In this document: positions 42,640-55,100 of the stretch, in pieces
Numbering within the stretch: the first letter of the stretch is position 1
Layout of the letters: the number at the start of each line of letters is the position of its first letter
Assembly: GCF_001541095.1 (NCBI RefSeq)
Contig: NZ_LMXH01000001.1
Location: 551,140 to 615,139, forward strand
DNA length: 64,000 nt
DNA from: Paenibacillus sp. FJAT-26967
GTDB taxonomy: Bacteria > Bacillota > Bacilli > Paenibacillales > NBRC-103111
Direction: 5' to 3'
Notes under the pieces: model-generated
Seen by the model: only the letters and a program-made list of their open reading frames with translations
The model's database searches: none
Told to the model about the DNA's origin: nothing
Translations under genes and position numbers: made by a program

Positions 42640-43776
42640 ATGAATTTTGACTTGACCGCCGGACAACTGGAAGCCAAAGAAAAATTCGAGTCTTTCGCCA
42701 AAACCTGCATTGAACCCTATGCCCGTCAGATGGATAGTATGCAGGAAACCCCGGATGAAGTTCTCTCCAGCCTTCGCCAAGGGGGGTATCTGGGAGCTAA
42801 TATCTCCGAGCAGTATGGCGGTAAAGGCTGGGATTCGATGATGCTCAGCTTTCTTCATGAGGAGATCGGCAAAAGCTGTTCTTCAATCCGAAGTTTGCTG
42901 ACGGTTCACGGGATGGTTGCGTATGCCATACAAAAATGGGGATCGCCTGAGCAAAAGAAGCGATGGCTTCCCGATTTGGCGAGCGGAGTAAAGACGGGTG
43001 CTTTCGCCCTAACGGAAAAAGACGCGGGCAGCGATGCCAGTGCACTCCGGACAGAAGCGACTCAGGATGAGCTTGGATATATCATCAATGGAGCTAAGAA
43101 GTGGACAACTTACGGGCAAACGGCAGACCTTCTGCTCGTTTTTGCACGCTTGGAAGGTGAAATAACGGCATTTATAGTGGAGGGTTCCGCCTCTGGCCTC
43201 ACCCGAACAGCCGTAACGGGACTGCTCGGTTTAAGGGGGTCGATGACGGCAGACCTTACGTTCGAGAATTGCCGTATTCCTAAAGAAAATTTACTTGGAC
43301 GAAAAGGAGCCGGCTTATCTCATGTCGTGCAATTTTGTCTGGACTACGGCCGATTCTCCATCGCATGCGGCTGTGTGGGCATCGCACAAGCGAGTCTGGA
43401 AGCTTCTTTACGATACAGCGGGGAACGCAAGCAATTTGAGCGCACATTAATCGAGCACCAGCTGATCCAGAAGATGATTACAGAGATGGAGGTTCACACT
43501 TCCGCCGCCAGGCTTCTTTGCCGCCAAGCGGCTTATTCGCGTGATACCCTGCATCCCGACTGTGTACTGCAGACGTGGAAAGCCAAATATTTTGCTTCGA
43601 TTACCGCGAGCCAAGCAGCCAAAGATGCCGTCCAGATCCATGGCGCCAACGGATGCAGCTCTCTTTACCCGGTGGAACGATATATGAGGGATGCCAAAAT
43701 AATGGAGATTATCGAGGGAACCAATCAAATTCATGAATTAATGATTTCCTCCTATACCTTCGGACAATTTAATTAA
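42640..43776 (+). CDS. Acyl-CoA dehydrogenase-like flavoprotein (FkbI/ZmaE-like)
   Basis: A 378-residue FAD-dependent acyl-CoA dehydrogenase family protein. Visible family blocks are AFALTEKDAGSDASALRT, WTTYGQTADLLLVFARLEG, QLIQKMITEM and the C-terminal IIEGTNQIHELMIS. In this pathway it carries out an oxidation step on the ACP-bound glyceryl group, together with the FkbK-like enzyme. It is spaced 23 bases from the ACP gene and 21 from the FkbH-like gene, with AAGGAG before its ATG. Confidence 0.92.
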   Translation: MNFDLTAGQLEAKEKFESFAKTCIEPYARQMDSMQETPDEVLSSLRQGGYLGANISEQYGGKGWDSMMLSFLHEEIGKSCSSIRSLLTVHGMVAYAIQKWGSPEQKKRWLPDLASGVKTGAFALTEKDAGSDASALRTEATQDELGYIINGAKKWTTYGQTADLLLVFARLEGEITAFIVEGSASGLTRTAVTGLLGLRGSMTADLTFENCRIPKENLLGRKGAGLSHVVQFCLDYGRFSIACGCVGIAQASLEASLRYSGERKQFERTLIEHQLIQKMITEMEVHTSAARLLCRQAAYSRDTLHPDCVLQTWKAKYFASITASQAAKDAVQIHGANGCSSLYPVERYMRDAKIMEIIEGTNQIHELMISSYTFGQFN

Positions 43777-43797
43777 TCGGATGAAAGGAGGGCAGCT

Positions 43798-44835
43798 ATG
43801 GACGCCGAGGAAAAGAAAATCAAATGCCTGGTATGGGACCTGGATTTGACATTGTGGGACGGCATTCTACTGGAAGATAGCGAAGTCCGGCTCCGCGATG
43901 GTGTGCTGGATATCATCCGGACGCTGGATGAACGCGGAATTCTACAGTCGGTTGCCAGCCGTAATGAGTACGCCCATGCAATGGACAAGCTGGAGCAGCT
44001 TGGAGTGGCGGAATATTTTATATATCCGCAAATTTCCTGGAACTCCAAGTCTCAGTCAATCCGGGAGATTACGGAACAGATCAACATCGGATTGGATGCG
44101 GTCGCGTTTATAGATGATCAGCAGTTCGAGCGGGAAGAGGTAAACTTTCATTTGCCCGAGGTATGGTGCTTGGATGCGTCGGAATTGGAATCGCTCACGG
44201 ATAAAGCAGAGATGATCCCGCGTATTATCTCTCCGGATGCAAGGCAGCGGAGGGGATTATACAAGAGTGAGATCGAAAGAAAAAAAGCGGAAGAACACTT
44301 CACTGGAGATCAGAATGAGTTTTTGTCCACACTGGATATGGTGATGCAGATCCATCCTGTAACGGTGGGTGATCTTGAGCGGGCCGAAGAATTGACCGTC
44401 AGAACCCACCAGCTGAATGCGACAGGCTACACCTATTCATACGAGGAGCTGCTGCATTTCAGCCGCTCGGAATCGCATCTTCTTCTCATCTGCGAGCTGG
44501 ATGACCGGTTCGGCAGATATGGCAAGATCGGTCTTGCCTTGATTGAATGCATAGAGAAAACATGGGTCCTCAAGCTGATGCTCACTTCCTGCCGGGTCAT
44601 GTCTCGCGGGGTCGGAACCGTGCTTTTGAATCATATTATCCGCAAATCTATAGAGGCCGATTGCCGGTTGCTGGCCGAATATTTACCGAATGACCGGAAC
44701 CGTATGATGCACATAACCTATAAATTTGCCGGCTTTAAAGAGATTGGACAAGAAGGAAATACGATAATTTTTGAGCATGATGGACGCACGGTTCAACCTG
44801 CTGCCGAATATGTCAAGCTGATCACCTCAGGGTAA
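43798..44835 (+). CDS. FkbH-like HAD-family glyceryl-ACP synthase
   Basis: A 345-residue two-part protein: a HAD domain with VWDLDLTLWDG (Asp14, Asp16) and a C-terminal GNAT-like part (residues ~190-330). FkbH proteins dephosphorylate 1,3-bisphosphoglycerate and place the glyceryl group on the dedicated ACP. This starts the hydroxymalonyl/methoxymalonyl pathway. No O-methyltransferase gene of the FkbG type is present in the cassette, so hydroxymalonyl-ACP, as in zwittermicin, is the expected end product. AAAGGAGGG stands just before the ATG, and an acyltransferase gene follows 26 bases after the stop. Confidence 0.92.
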   Translation: MDAEEKKIKCLVWDLDLTLWDGILLEDSEVRLRDGVLDIIRTLDERGILQSVASRNEYAHAMDKLEQLGVAEYFIYPQISWNSKSQSIREITEQINIGLDAVAFIDDQQFEREEVNFHLPEVWCLDASELESLTDKAEMIPRIISPDARQRRGLYKSEIERKKAEEHFTGDQNEFLSTLDMVMQIHPVTVGDLERAEELTVRTHQLNATGYTYSYEELLHFSRSESHLLLICELDDRFGRYGKIGLALIECIEKTWVLKLMLTSCRVMSRGVGTVLLNHIIRKSIEADCRLLAEYLPNDRNRMMHITYKFAGFKEIGQEGNTIIFEHDGRTVQPAAEYVKLITSG

Positions 44836-44861
44836 TTACAGAGAAGTGGGAGGAAACCATT

Positions 44862-46148
44862 TTGGAGAGAGCCGCCTTTTTATTTCCCGGACAAGGATCC
44901 CAGTATATCGGAATGGGCAGCAGCTTATATAAGGAACATGCCGCAGCGAGGCTGGTATTTGAAGAAGCAAGTGATCTGCTGGGCAAAGATTTCGCTCACA
45001 TTTGTTTTAGCGGAAGTATAGTGAATTTAAATAAAACCGAGCACATGCTGCTTGCAATCTTCCTGGTCAGTGTTGCAACTTTCCGCACATACATGGAAGA
45101 AGTGGGACAAGAGCCCTCTTACTGTGCAGGACACAGCTTAGGGGAAATTTCTGCGCTTACTTGCTCAGGAGCGATACGATTCGCGGATGCGGTCCATATC
45201 GTGCATCAGAGAAGTTTACTCGCGGAGAAAGCCGCTGAACACGGACAAGGTGCTATGACCGTTGTAAACGGCATTCAGGAAAATCAAATCCGGAATATAT
45301 GCGAAATGAGCTCGCGCGTGGGCGAGCCTGTGTCGCTGGCTTGTATAAATTCCGATGTCCAGTTCGTGATTGCGGGACATTATTCGGCAGTCGACAGGGC
45401 AGAGGATCAAATCGCTTCAATCGGCGGGCAGATTACTCCCTTACTAATGAGTCCGCCATTTCACAGCGCATTAATGGAAGAGGCAGCGGATGAGCTGGAA
45501 GCCGTTTTGAAGTCTTACACTTATCAGAAGCCAAGGTGGCCGGTCATAGCCAACGCAACGGTCTCCGTCTATAACGAACCGGAGGATATTTACCGTTATC
45601 TTAGAATGCAGCTGACACAGCCGGTACGGTGGAAGGAAACGATGGATTTCCTGAAACAGCGGCAAATTACACAAACCATTGAAATGGGACCTCAGTCGGT
45701 TCTTACAAATCTAGTGGCAGCAAATTATCCGGGCGTACAATCGTATTCTTACGGACAAGCAGACGACCGTCTCCACTTATTGAAGAAAATCGGCAGCGGG
45801 CAAGGTGAAATACAAGGGAAAAGCTCCGTTTACAGCAAAGAATCTTTGGTAAAGAGATGTTTGACTGCCGCAGTCTGTACGAGAAACCGGAACGGGAATG
45901 AAGAAGAGTTCTTGACAGGGGTAATTGGCCCCTATGAGCAGTTAGAAGATATCGAACGCAGATTGGAACAAGATTACGGGGCCGTCTCGCAGGGGGATTT
46001 ATTGCAGGCTCTGGAGCTTTTAAATACGATTTTTCATACTAAAAAAGTGGCCGCTGACATTCAAACGATGCGTTTTTGGAAAATACTCGAGGAGACTGGG
46101 AATCAGGAATTGGCGGAGCACCTGCCCTTTTTACAAGTGCTGAAATAA
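44862..46148 (+). CDS. Discrete acyltransferase AT2 (trans-AT), probably for hydroxymalonyl-ACP
   Basis: A 428-residue stand-alone acyltransferase starting with TTG behind a strong GGGAGG. Motifs: FPGQGSQYIGMG, Ser92 in GHSLGEISA, His201 in PFHSALM. The region that reads HKRGRFM in AT1 is HQRSLLA here; Arg is kept but the following Gly and Met are changed, which could alter extender choice. Its position directly after the FkbH-like gene suggests it transfers hydroxymalonyl from the dedicated ACP to one PKS module (inference). Like AT1 it has a ~110-residue C-terminal extension with AVCTRNRNGNEEE and GVIGPYEQL. The alternative is a proofreading acyl hydrolase or a second malonyl transferase. 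Confidence 0.88.
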   Translation: MERAAFLFPGQGSQYIGMGSSLYKEHAAARLVFEEASDLLGKDFAHICFSGSIVNLNKTEHMLLAIFLVSVATFRTYMEEVGQEPSYCAGHSLGEISALTCSGAIRFADAVHIVHQRSLLAEKAAEHGQGAMTVVNGIQENQIRNICEMSSRVGEPVSLACINSDVQFVIAGHYSAVDRAEDQIASIGGQITPLLMSPPFHSALMEEAADELEAVLKSYTYQKPRWPVIANATVSVYNEPEDIYRYLRMQLTQPVRWKETMDFLKQRQITQTIEMGPQSVLTNLVAANYPGVQSYSYGQADDRLHLLKKIGSGQGEIQGKSSVYSKESLVKRCLTAAVCTRNRNGNEEEFLTGVIGPYEQLEDIERRLEQDYGAVSQGDLLQALELLNTIFHTKKVAADIQTMRFWKILEETGNQELAEHLPFLQVLK

Positions 46149-46171
46149 GATGCCGACTTAGGAGGCGAACC

Positions 46172-49100
46172 ATGAAGAGCAAGCTTTTTGACATGGATGC
46201 GGAGTCATGGGATGCGGAGGATCAACACTTTCAAATCCAGGAAATATCGAAGCGGGATGTGGCTATTGTCGGCATGTCGTCGAATATTGCCCACGCTCAA
46301 AATATACAGCAGTTTTGGGATATACTGCGGACCGGGCAGGACTGTATAGCTCCGCTGCCCCAGGGGCGGAAAGAAGATGTGGATCACTATTTTTCATATA
46401 TGAATCACATCAACGGCAGGGAAGGCCGCCCGGAATATTCGGAGTTTGCTTATTTAAACGAGATTGACCAGTTCGACTATTCATTCTTCGGCCTTTCGCC
46501 CAAAGAAGCCCAGCTGATGGATCCGAATCAACGATTGTTTTTACAGCTTGCCTGGGAGGCAATAGAGGATGCCGGTTACAGCGGGGGCAAGATCCGGGGA
46601 AGTAAAACGGGCGTATTCGTCGGATTCGGGGGCGATATTCTCTACAAGCAGCTTATTGCCAATGTCGAGCCGGATTCCGCCGCTTTCGCGCTGGCGGGTA
46701 ATCTCGATGCGATTATTGCCAGCCGCATTTCGTATTTGCTGGACCTGAAGGGTCCGAGCATGTTAATCAACACGGCCTGCTCTTCGGCGCTTGTCGCGAT
46801 CTATATGGCCTGCCAGGAAATCAGAAGCGGCAATTGCGATCTCTTCCTTGTAGGAAGCATTAACATTAACATGCTTCCGGTCGAGAGTGAAATTAAGCTC
46901 GGACTGGAGTCTTCCAGTAACCGGAGCCGGGCATTCGACGATGAAGCGGACGGCACAGGCGGCGGCGAGGGAGGGGGCGTGCTTGTATTAAAGCCGCTTC
47001 AGAACGCCCTGCGTGACGGTGACCATATTTATGGCGTGATCAAAGGCTGCGCGATTAATCAAGACGGCAGCTCCAACGGAATCACTGCTCCCAATCCGGC
47101 TGCGCAGGAAGAGGTTATTGTGCGTGCCTGGGAGGATGCCAGGATTGATCCCCAAACCATCACCTATATAGAGACGCACGGCACGGGAACCAAGCTGGGA
47201 GATCCGATTGAATTTGAAGGCTTACAAAAGGCATTTCGGAGAACGACGAGCAAGAAGCACTTCTGTGCGATCGGTTCCGTTAAATCCAATATCGGACACT
47301 TGAATCACGCCGCCGGAATAGCGGGCATTATAAAAGCGGTATTGTCGCTGCACCACAAGCAGCTTCCGCCATCTTTGCATATCTTTCGTCCGAATAAAGA
47401 AATCGACTTTAAACGGTCTCCTTTATACATCAATGACACCTTGTCCGATTGGGAGACGGAAGGTGTTCCGCGCCGCTGCGGCGTCAGCTCGTTCGGTCTG
47501 AGCGGCACCAACTGTCACATTGTGCTGGAAGAAGCGCCCGAGGTTAAGAAGCAGCTCCAGCCTGCCGGCAAAGGTCCTTATCTGCTGTCCCTCTCTGCCA
47601 AAAGCGAAGAGGCGCTTACGGATCTGGTCCGCAAATATTCGCTCCAGATACCCGTTTGGAGCGATGAACAGCTGGGCGATATTTGCTACACCGCCAATGT
47701 CGGCAGGGAGCAGTTTGCGTACCGGGCGGGCTTCTGCATTCGTAGCCTGGAGGAACTGGCATCGCAGCTAGAGAGTTACCTGGAAGGGTCTAACCAGTTC
47801 TCACCGGAGAGCCCGCCCAAGCTAACTGCCCAAGAAAAGCAGGAATTGAGTGCTGAAGCCGTTCTCCTCGTCCGTTCTCATAGTGAGAGGGACAAGGCCG
47901 ACGAAACTGTTCTTAGCCGGTTATGCCAGCTGTACATGAACGGGGCGGACGTCCCTTTTCAAGAATTATATGCGAATCAGAAGCATCGTCTGGTAAGTCT
48001 GCCTACCTATCCGTTTCAGAAAAAACGCTGCTGGATCGATATTCCCGTCATCGAAACCGGTGAAGAGGCTATGTACCACGGGGTACGGTGGGAAGCTTCC
48101 CCGCAAACCTCGGCGAGAGCCGGGGAAGGGGACAACGTTCTAATCATAGGAAGCAGTCCTGAGAAAATCGGTTCACTTGCCGCTTGTTTTGAATTGAATG
48201 GTAGTCATGCTGTTCAAGTGTTACCCGGAACGGATGGGTTCAGAGCGGTCAACGAGAATGCGTATACGCTTTCATATTGTGAGGATGATTACAGGGAATT
48301 GGCAGATTTTATCGCGAATCGTCACATTACCCGAATTATTCATTTCTATGATGCAGAGGAGATCTCTACGAAAGAGCAGCTGGAGGAAAGCCAGCGGACC
48401 GGAGTCTCCCATTTATTCCAGTTATCCAAGACGCTGATGAACCGGGACCTTGAGAATGATTTGGAAGTCATCCTGATTACACCTAACGTTAATCCGGTGG
48501 ACGGTTCCGAGTCACAACTCTATACGCAGTATGCACCTATGCTCGGGTTAGGAAAGGTCGTCAGTCTGGAAAGCTTCCGGATCAGATGCAGATATATCGA
48601 CGTTGATCCGGTTACTACCCTCGATGAAATCTATTCGGAAATATGCAGCGAGTTTAGCCAATACGGGACTGCCTACCGTAAGGGAATCCGATATGCTGAA
48701 ATCTTGGACCGGTTGTCTATAACCGGTAATCAGGACGATGCCGGCATGAAGCTGAAGGAAAATGGCGTGTATGTGATTACAGGCGGCCTCGGCGGTATCG
48801 GGCTGGAGATCGCTCAAGATTTCGCCAGCCGCGCTAAAGTGAATCTATGCCTGATCAGCCGTAGTTCCTTGCCTCCAAAAGAGGAATGGGACGCGGTTCT
48901 GGCAGGCAGTGATAATCCGAAACTGCTTCGAAGCTTACGCATTATACGAGAGATCGAACAATACGGAAGCGAGGTCCGCTGCTACGCAGCCGATATTGCG
49001 GAAGAAGCGCAAGTCGCCCCGATAATGGATGAGCTCCGGTCCCGTTATGGCACCATAGACGGAGTTATTCATGGGGCGGGAATTATCGGCGAAGGGTTAA

Positions 49101-52100
49101 TCGTAGGGAAAGGGGACGAGCTGTTTAACCGCGCCCTTTCCCCTAAACTATACGGCACCTGGCTGCTTGACAGGTTGACCCGGTCGGATGATTTGGATTT
49201 CTTTGTTCTGTTCTCGTCCGTTACTTCCCTGACGGGAGCACCAGGTCACGGAGCTTATACCGCAGGGAACAGTTACTTGGACATTTTCGCTGCGAACCGT
49301 AGTTTGGAGGGCAAGAAAACAGTCACGGTCAACTGGGCCACCTGGCTGGAAGTCGGGGTAGCTGTGGATTACGGCGTCAATGTGGACGGTTTGTTCAAAG
49401 TGCTGACCACTAAAGATGCCATTGGGGCGTTTCATCAGTTAATGGAATCGGGAATGTCCAGAGTAATCGTCGGTAAAATCAATTACGAGGACGAAGTGGT
49501 CCAATTGAACGACGATTCGCAAATCAGGCTATCCGCCGATATTGTACGGACAATCCGGCATAAGAGCAAGGAACTGGAGTCTGCTTCCACATCACCGGCT
49601 CAGTCGATCACTCCTGTTGAACTGCAGGGCAGAGAAGGAGAGCCCTATACCGATACGGAACTTCAAGTCGCATCGATCTTCGGCTTCGTACTCGGATATG
49701 AATCTCTGAATATCGACGACAACTTCTATGAACTGGGCGGCGATTCCATTCTCGCCATTAAGATTGTGAACGGCATTCAGCAATGTTTCGATATGAAAGT
49801 GGAGATTTCTCAGATCCTAAAAAATCATCCTACCGTATCCGGGCTTGCCGCCTACTTGGATCGGCTTCGTTCGTCGGAAGGAGAGAGAGGCTGCACAGAT
49901 TCAGTCAAGGCCATACAGCCGGTAGGCAAGGCCGGCCATTATCCCGTATCTGCTTCACAGAAAAGATTGTTCACTCTGAATCAGTTCGAGCCGGATAATG
50001 TGAGCTATAATATGCCGCTGGTTATGCGGATCGACGGTTCATTGAATACGGACCGCATCCACCATGCGGTCCACGAGCTAGTCGCCCGTCATGAAGCGTT
50101 CAGGACTTCATTTACGCTGGTAGACGGCGAACCCGTACAGATTATCCATGAAGAAGCGGGCTTCGGGATGGAGAATTACCAGTGCCGGGAGCATGAAGTG
50201 GATGAAGTGATCCGCAGCTTTGTCCGGCCTTTCGATTTAGAGACGGCGCCGTTATTCCGGGCCGCTCTGATCACTGTAACGGATACGCTGCATCTTCTGC
50301 TGATTGATATGCACCATATCATTTCGGACGGCACCTCGATCAGTATCCTTATTCAAGAATTTGCTGATTCTTACCAGGGAAAAGAGCTTCCCCCTGTCCG
50401 GATCCAGTATAAAGATTATGCGGTGTGGCAGAACGATTTACTGGGTACGCCTTACATCGAAAGGCAGGAGAAGTACTGGCTGGACAGCTATTCCGGAGAA
50501 CTGCCGGATGTTCAGCTTCCTTCGGATTATCCGCGCCCGTCGTCCTTTAATTATGAGGGAGACGTATATGAATTCGGTATTGATCCCAAGGCGACTCACG
50601 AAATGAGAGTGTTTTGCCAAAAAAACGGCGCCACCATTTTTCACTTTCTGCTATCCGCCTACTATGTTCTTTTGTCCCGACTGGCAAAAAGCGAAGATAT
50701 TGTAGTCGGTGTGCCGGTCATCGGCAGAAGCCAGGAAGAAGTGCAATCCACCATTGGTATGTTCATTAATACAATTGCACTTAGACAGCACCCGGCGCAG
50801 GGCAAAAAATTTACAGATCTCTTGAATGAGGTCAAAGAGAACCTGCTGACTGCTTATGAAAATCAAGATTTTCAATTTGAGATGCTGCTTGAGAAAATTA
50901 AAGCAAAGCGGGAAGTTAACCGGACCCCTTTGTTCGACACCGTATTTAATCTGCAGAATACAAGTTTTGATCATGGGGTTGCTGTCGGGGATCTCGTATT
51001 TACTCCGCAGCCTTTCGGCGATAACTCGACCAAGTTTGATATGACGATCCATTTGGACGAGTTGGCGGACCGGATTGAGATGAATTGTAACTACCGGACG
51101 AGCTTGTACAAGCATGAAAGTATAAAGTATCTGATGGGCGAATACGTTGAGCTGGTGCGCCAGCTGTGCGCAGATCCAAACAAAGTCATTGCCGAATATG
51201 ACTTGCTGAATTCCACATCACTGAGCAAGTATTGTTCGGCAGAGGTTGTTGAACGAGCAGCAGCAGATACCCTTGTAAAGAGGTTCGAAGACATCGCGGA
51301 CCGCTATGAGAATCGGGACGCAGTGATTGTGAATACCGGATCTTACAGCTATGGGGCATTAAACCGGCAGGCGAATCAGATCGCACATGCTATACTGGAT
51401 GCCCCTATGAACCCGGGGAATGCGGAAGCGGGCAGAAGAGTCGCTTTATTATTCGAGCATGGCGCGGAAATGATTGCAGCGATGCTCGGCACGCTGAAGT
51501 CGGGCGCGGCCTATGTCCCGCTGGATCCGGGATTCCCGGCAGAGCGGCTGCAGGAGATCCTGGAATCTTGCTCCATCGGAATGATTGTTACCAATGATAA
51601 GAATGAAGGCTTGTCCCGCCAAATTACGGGACAGCGGATCCCGATCCTGAATACGAATTCGTTGGATGAATCCCCGGATCGTTCTAATCCGAATGTGTCT
51701 ATTGACTCCGCACAGACGGCTTATATCATGTACACTTCGGGCTCTACCGGCAAACCGAAAGGCGTCGTCCATACTCATTCCAATGTGCTGGCGTTCATTG
51801 ACCGGTTTACGGCGGAGCTGACGATCCGCCCGGAAGACCGGATTTCGCTGTTTACGTCCTACACCCATGCCGTCGGTGTTATCGATATTCTCGGTGCGCT
51901 GTTAAGCGGAGCGGCCGTACTGCCTTATGATCTTAAAGCAGAGGGCGGTATCGATAAACTACCGGCTTGGCTGAGCTGGCGGCAAATTACGATCTATCAT
52001 TCGATTCCGTCGATCTTCCGCTATTGTTTTGAGGAAGCTGTAAATCTCAGCCCTCTTGAACACATCCGGTTAATTATCCTCGGAGGAGAAGCGGTATACA

Positions 52101-55100
52101 GCCGCGACGTCGAACTGTTTAATGCCACATTCTCGCCTTCCAGCCAGTTTGTTAATTTGTTCGGTTCTTCAGAGGTGTTGATCGCCACGATAAATATCAT
52201 CGAATGGGGACAGCCGATCAGCGGCAAACTCATTGCTGCGGGACTTCCCGTTCCGGAAATCGAGCTTTGCATCGAGGCTGATAACGGTGAGGAAGCCGGT
52301 ATTTTTGGAAAAGGCGAAATGGTATACCGCAGCCGGTATTTAGCCCGTGGATACTGGGACAATGATGAGAGTACCGAAGCAGCGTTCGGAAACAGTCTAA
52401 CCGATGGTGAGTCAGCTGTGTTCCGCAGCGGGGATTTGGCACGAAGACTGCCCGACGGCACGATTGAGTTTCTGGGCCGGAAGGACTTCCAGGTCAAGTT
52501 GAGAGGGTATCGTATCGAGCTGAATGAAATCGAGATCCATCTGAATCATATGAACGAAATCGAGAAATGCGTGGTCGGGGTAGTTGACGGAGAGGAAGAC
52601 GAGCCTCAGCTTGTTGTCTGTTATGAAACGAAGAACAAGCTGCCTTTGGATAAATCGCATATCCAGCAGCTGCTGAAGAGCAAACTGCCGATTTATATGG
52701 TTCCGTCGCACTATATTCATTATGAAACTATTCCGCTTACAGCGAATTACAAGATCGACCGGAAAGAATTGCAGAAGAATATGTTTGCCTCAGCGGTGTC
52801 GCTAGACGGCGGTACCGACCCGGATATCGAAATGAAGCTGATCGAATGCTGGAAAGAGCTGCTGAAAGCGGATGAGATCGGTGCACAGGCTAACTTTTTT
52901 GAACTGGGCGGTCATTCTTTGAAAGCGACAGCGCTGATTTCCAAAATTCACCGGACTTTTGACGTGAATATTTCGATCACGGATATTTTCCAGTACCAGA
53001 CTGTCAGAGAAATGGCAAAGCTGATCGCACAGGCCAATATCGAGCGCTACGCAGAAATCGGGAAGGCGGCGCAGGCTCCTTATTACCCGGTTTCTTCTTC
53101 TCAGAAGAGAATGTATCTAATTTGTCAGAATGATCAGGTCGGCACCGGATATAACGTATCTGGAGCTGTCAAGCTGCGCGGTGAACTGGATACGGACCGA
53201 TTTATCGGAGTATTTGATGAGCTGATCCAGCGGCATGAATCGTTGAGGACTTCTTTTGATATTGCGGATGGCGATGTCCGGCAGTGGATTCACGGCAATG
53301 TTGACTTTGTTGTGGAACAAATGGAATGCGAAGACAATGAAGAGTCGATCCGGCAAAGAGTATCCGGTTTTATCCGTCCTTTCAATCTCGGTCAGGCTCC
53401 TCTCTTCAGAGCAGCTCTTATCCGCATCGATTCAGGCAAGCATCTGTTCATATACGACATGCACCATATTATAGTGGACGGTACGTCTGTAGGGTTATTG
53501 ATCCAGGACGCGATGGATTTGTATGAAGGCCATCGTTTGAATGAACTGAGCATCCAGTACAAGGATTATGCCGTCTGGCAGCATCAAATGTTAACGAGCG
53601 ATGCGGCCGGCAGGCAGCGGGAATACTGGTCAGGCGTCTTCTCGGGTGAAATTCCGATCCTTCAGCTCCCCTTGGATTATAATCGTCCGGCGGTAAAAAG
53701 CTTTGAAGGGACCGTCTTTACTTTTGAAATCGGCCAGGAGTTATTGAACGGACTCAAACAGCTTGCCCAGCGTGAAAAAGCAACACTTAATATCGTCTTG
53801 TTAGCGGCATTCCAAATCGTGATGGCGAAATATTCGAGGCAGCAGGACATCGTGGTAGGAACGCTTGTATCCGGCAGAACCCATGTGAATGCCGAACGAG
53901 TGATGGGGATGTTTGTGAATACACTGGCACTGAGGGGATATCCCGAAGCCGGCAAAGCAGTCGCGGATTTTATTGCAGAGACCAAAGAAAGTTTACTGAA
54001 AGCGCTGGATCATCAAAATTATCCGTTCGATCATTTGCTGCAGGATCTGAAAGTAAAGACGGACGTAAGCCGGAACCCGTTGTTTGACGTGGCTTTTGTT
54101 CTCCAAAATATGGAGAGGCCGGAACTGCAGCTGGGGGGCCTCACGGCAAGTCCTTATCCGATGCATTCGGTTACGTCTCAGTTTGACTTGAAATTTGAAG
54201 CCAACGAGGCGGAAGAGGGCATTTTCGTTAACGTAGAATACGGCACTCGTCTTTTTAAAGAAGAAACGATCCGAAGAATGTCTGCCCACTATAAAAATGT
54301 ATTGGAGTCCATTTGCCGGAATACCGAGCAGAAAATTTCGGAAATTACTCTGTTGACGCAAGAAGAGCAAGAACAGATCCGGGTAATAAACGATACATTT
54401 GCCGAGCTTTACGGCGGGGTGGATATAGTGGATGACTTTGAGAGCAGTGTCCGGCGTAATCCGGGTAAAGCCGCCCTTCTCTGCAAGGACCAGAAGGTGA
54501 CCTATGCCGAGCTGAATGAGCGGGCAAACCGGCTGGCATGGGTGCTGACGGACAAAGGGGTCGGGAAAGACACGATTGTCGGAGTCATGGCCGAACGGTC
54601 CGTCGAAATGGTTGTAGCGATCCTGGCGATCCTGAAATCGGGCGGCGCTTATTTGCCGATCGATCCGCAATTTCCGGATGAACGCATAGCCTACATGCTC
54701 CGTGACAGCGGCGCACGGATTATTTTGACAGTAGAGGCTCTGCTCCACCGGATTGAATATGACGTTGACACCATACTGCTGGACCAAGCGCATCCGGGTA
54801 TAGCGGATAACCTTATAGGATGCCGCCGCCCGGATTCCCTTGCTTATGTCATTTATACGTCAGGTTCTACAGGACAGCCCAAAGGAGTCATGATCGAACA
54901 TGGATCCTTAAAGAACCGTTTGCACTGGATGCAGCAGAATTATCCCATCGGCGAGAAGGATGTCATCCTGCAAAAAACGAACTATACGTTCGATGTTTCC
55001 GTATGGGAGTTCCTCTGGCCCTTGTCGGAGGGAGCGGCTCTTAGTCTGCTGGAGGTCGGCGGCGAGAAGGATCCGGTAACGATTGCAGAGACAGTAGCAG

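Noticed and set aside
46076-46171. Upstream extension of the P8 reading frame
   Set aside because: It overlaps the end of the acyltransferase gene; the ATG at 46172 has a perfect ribosome-binding site and gives a normal KS N-terminus.
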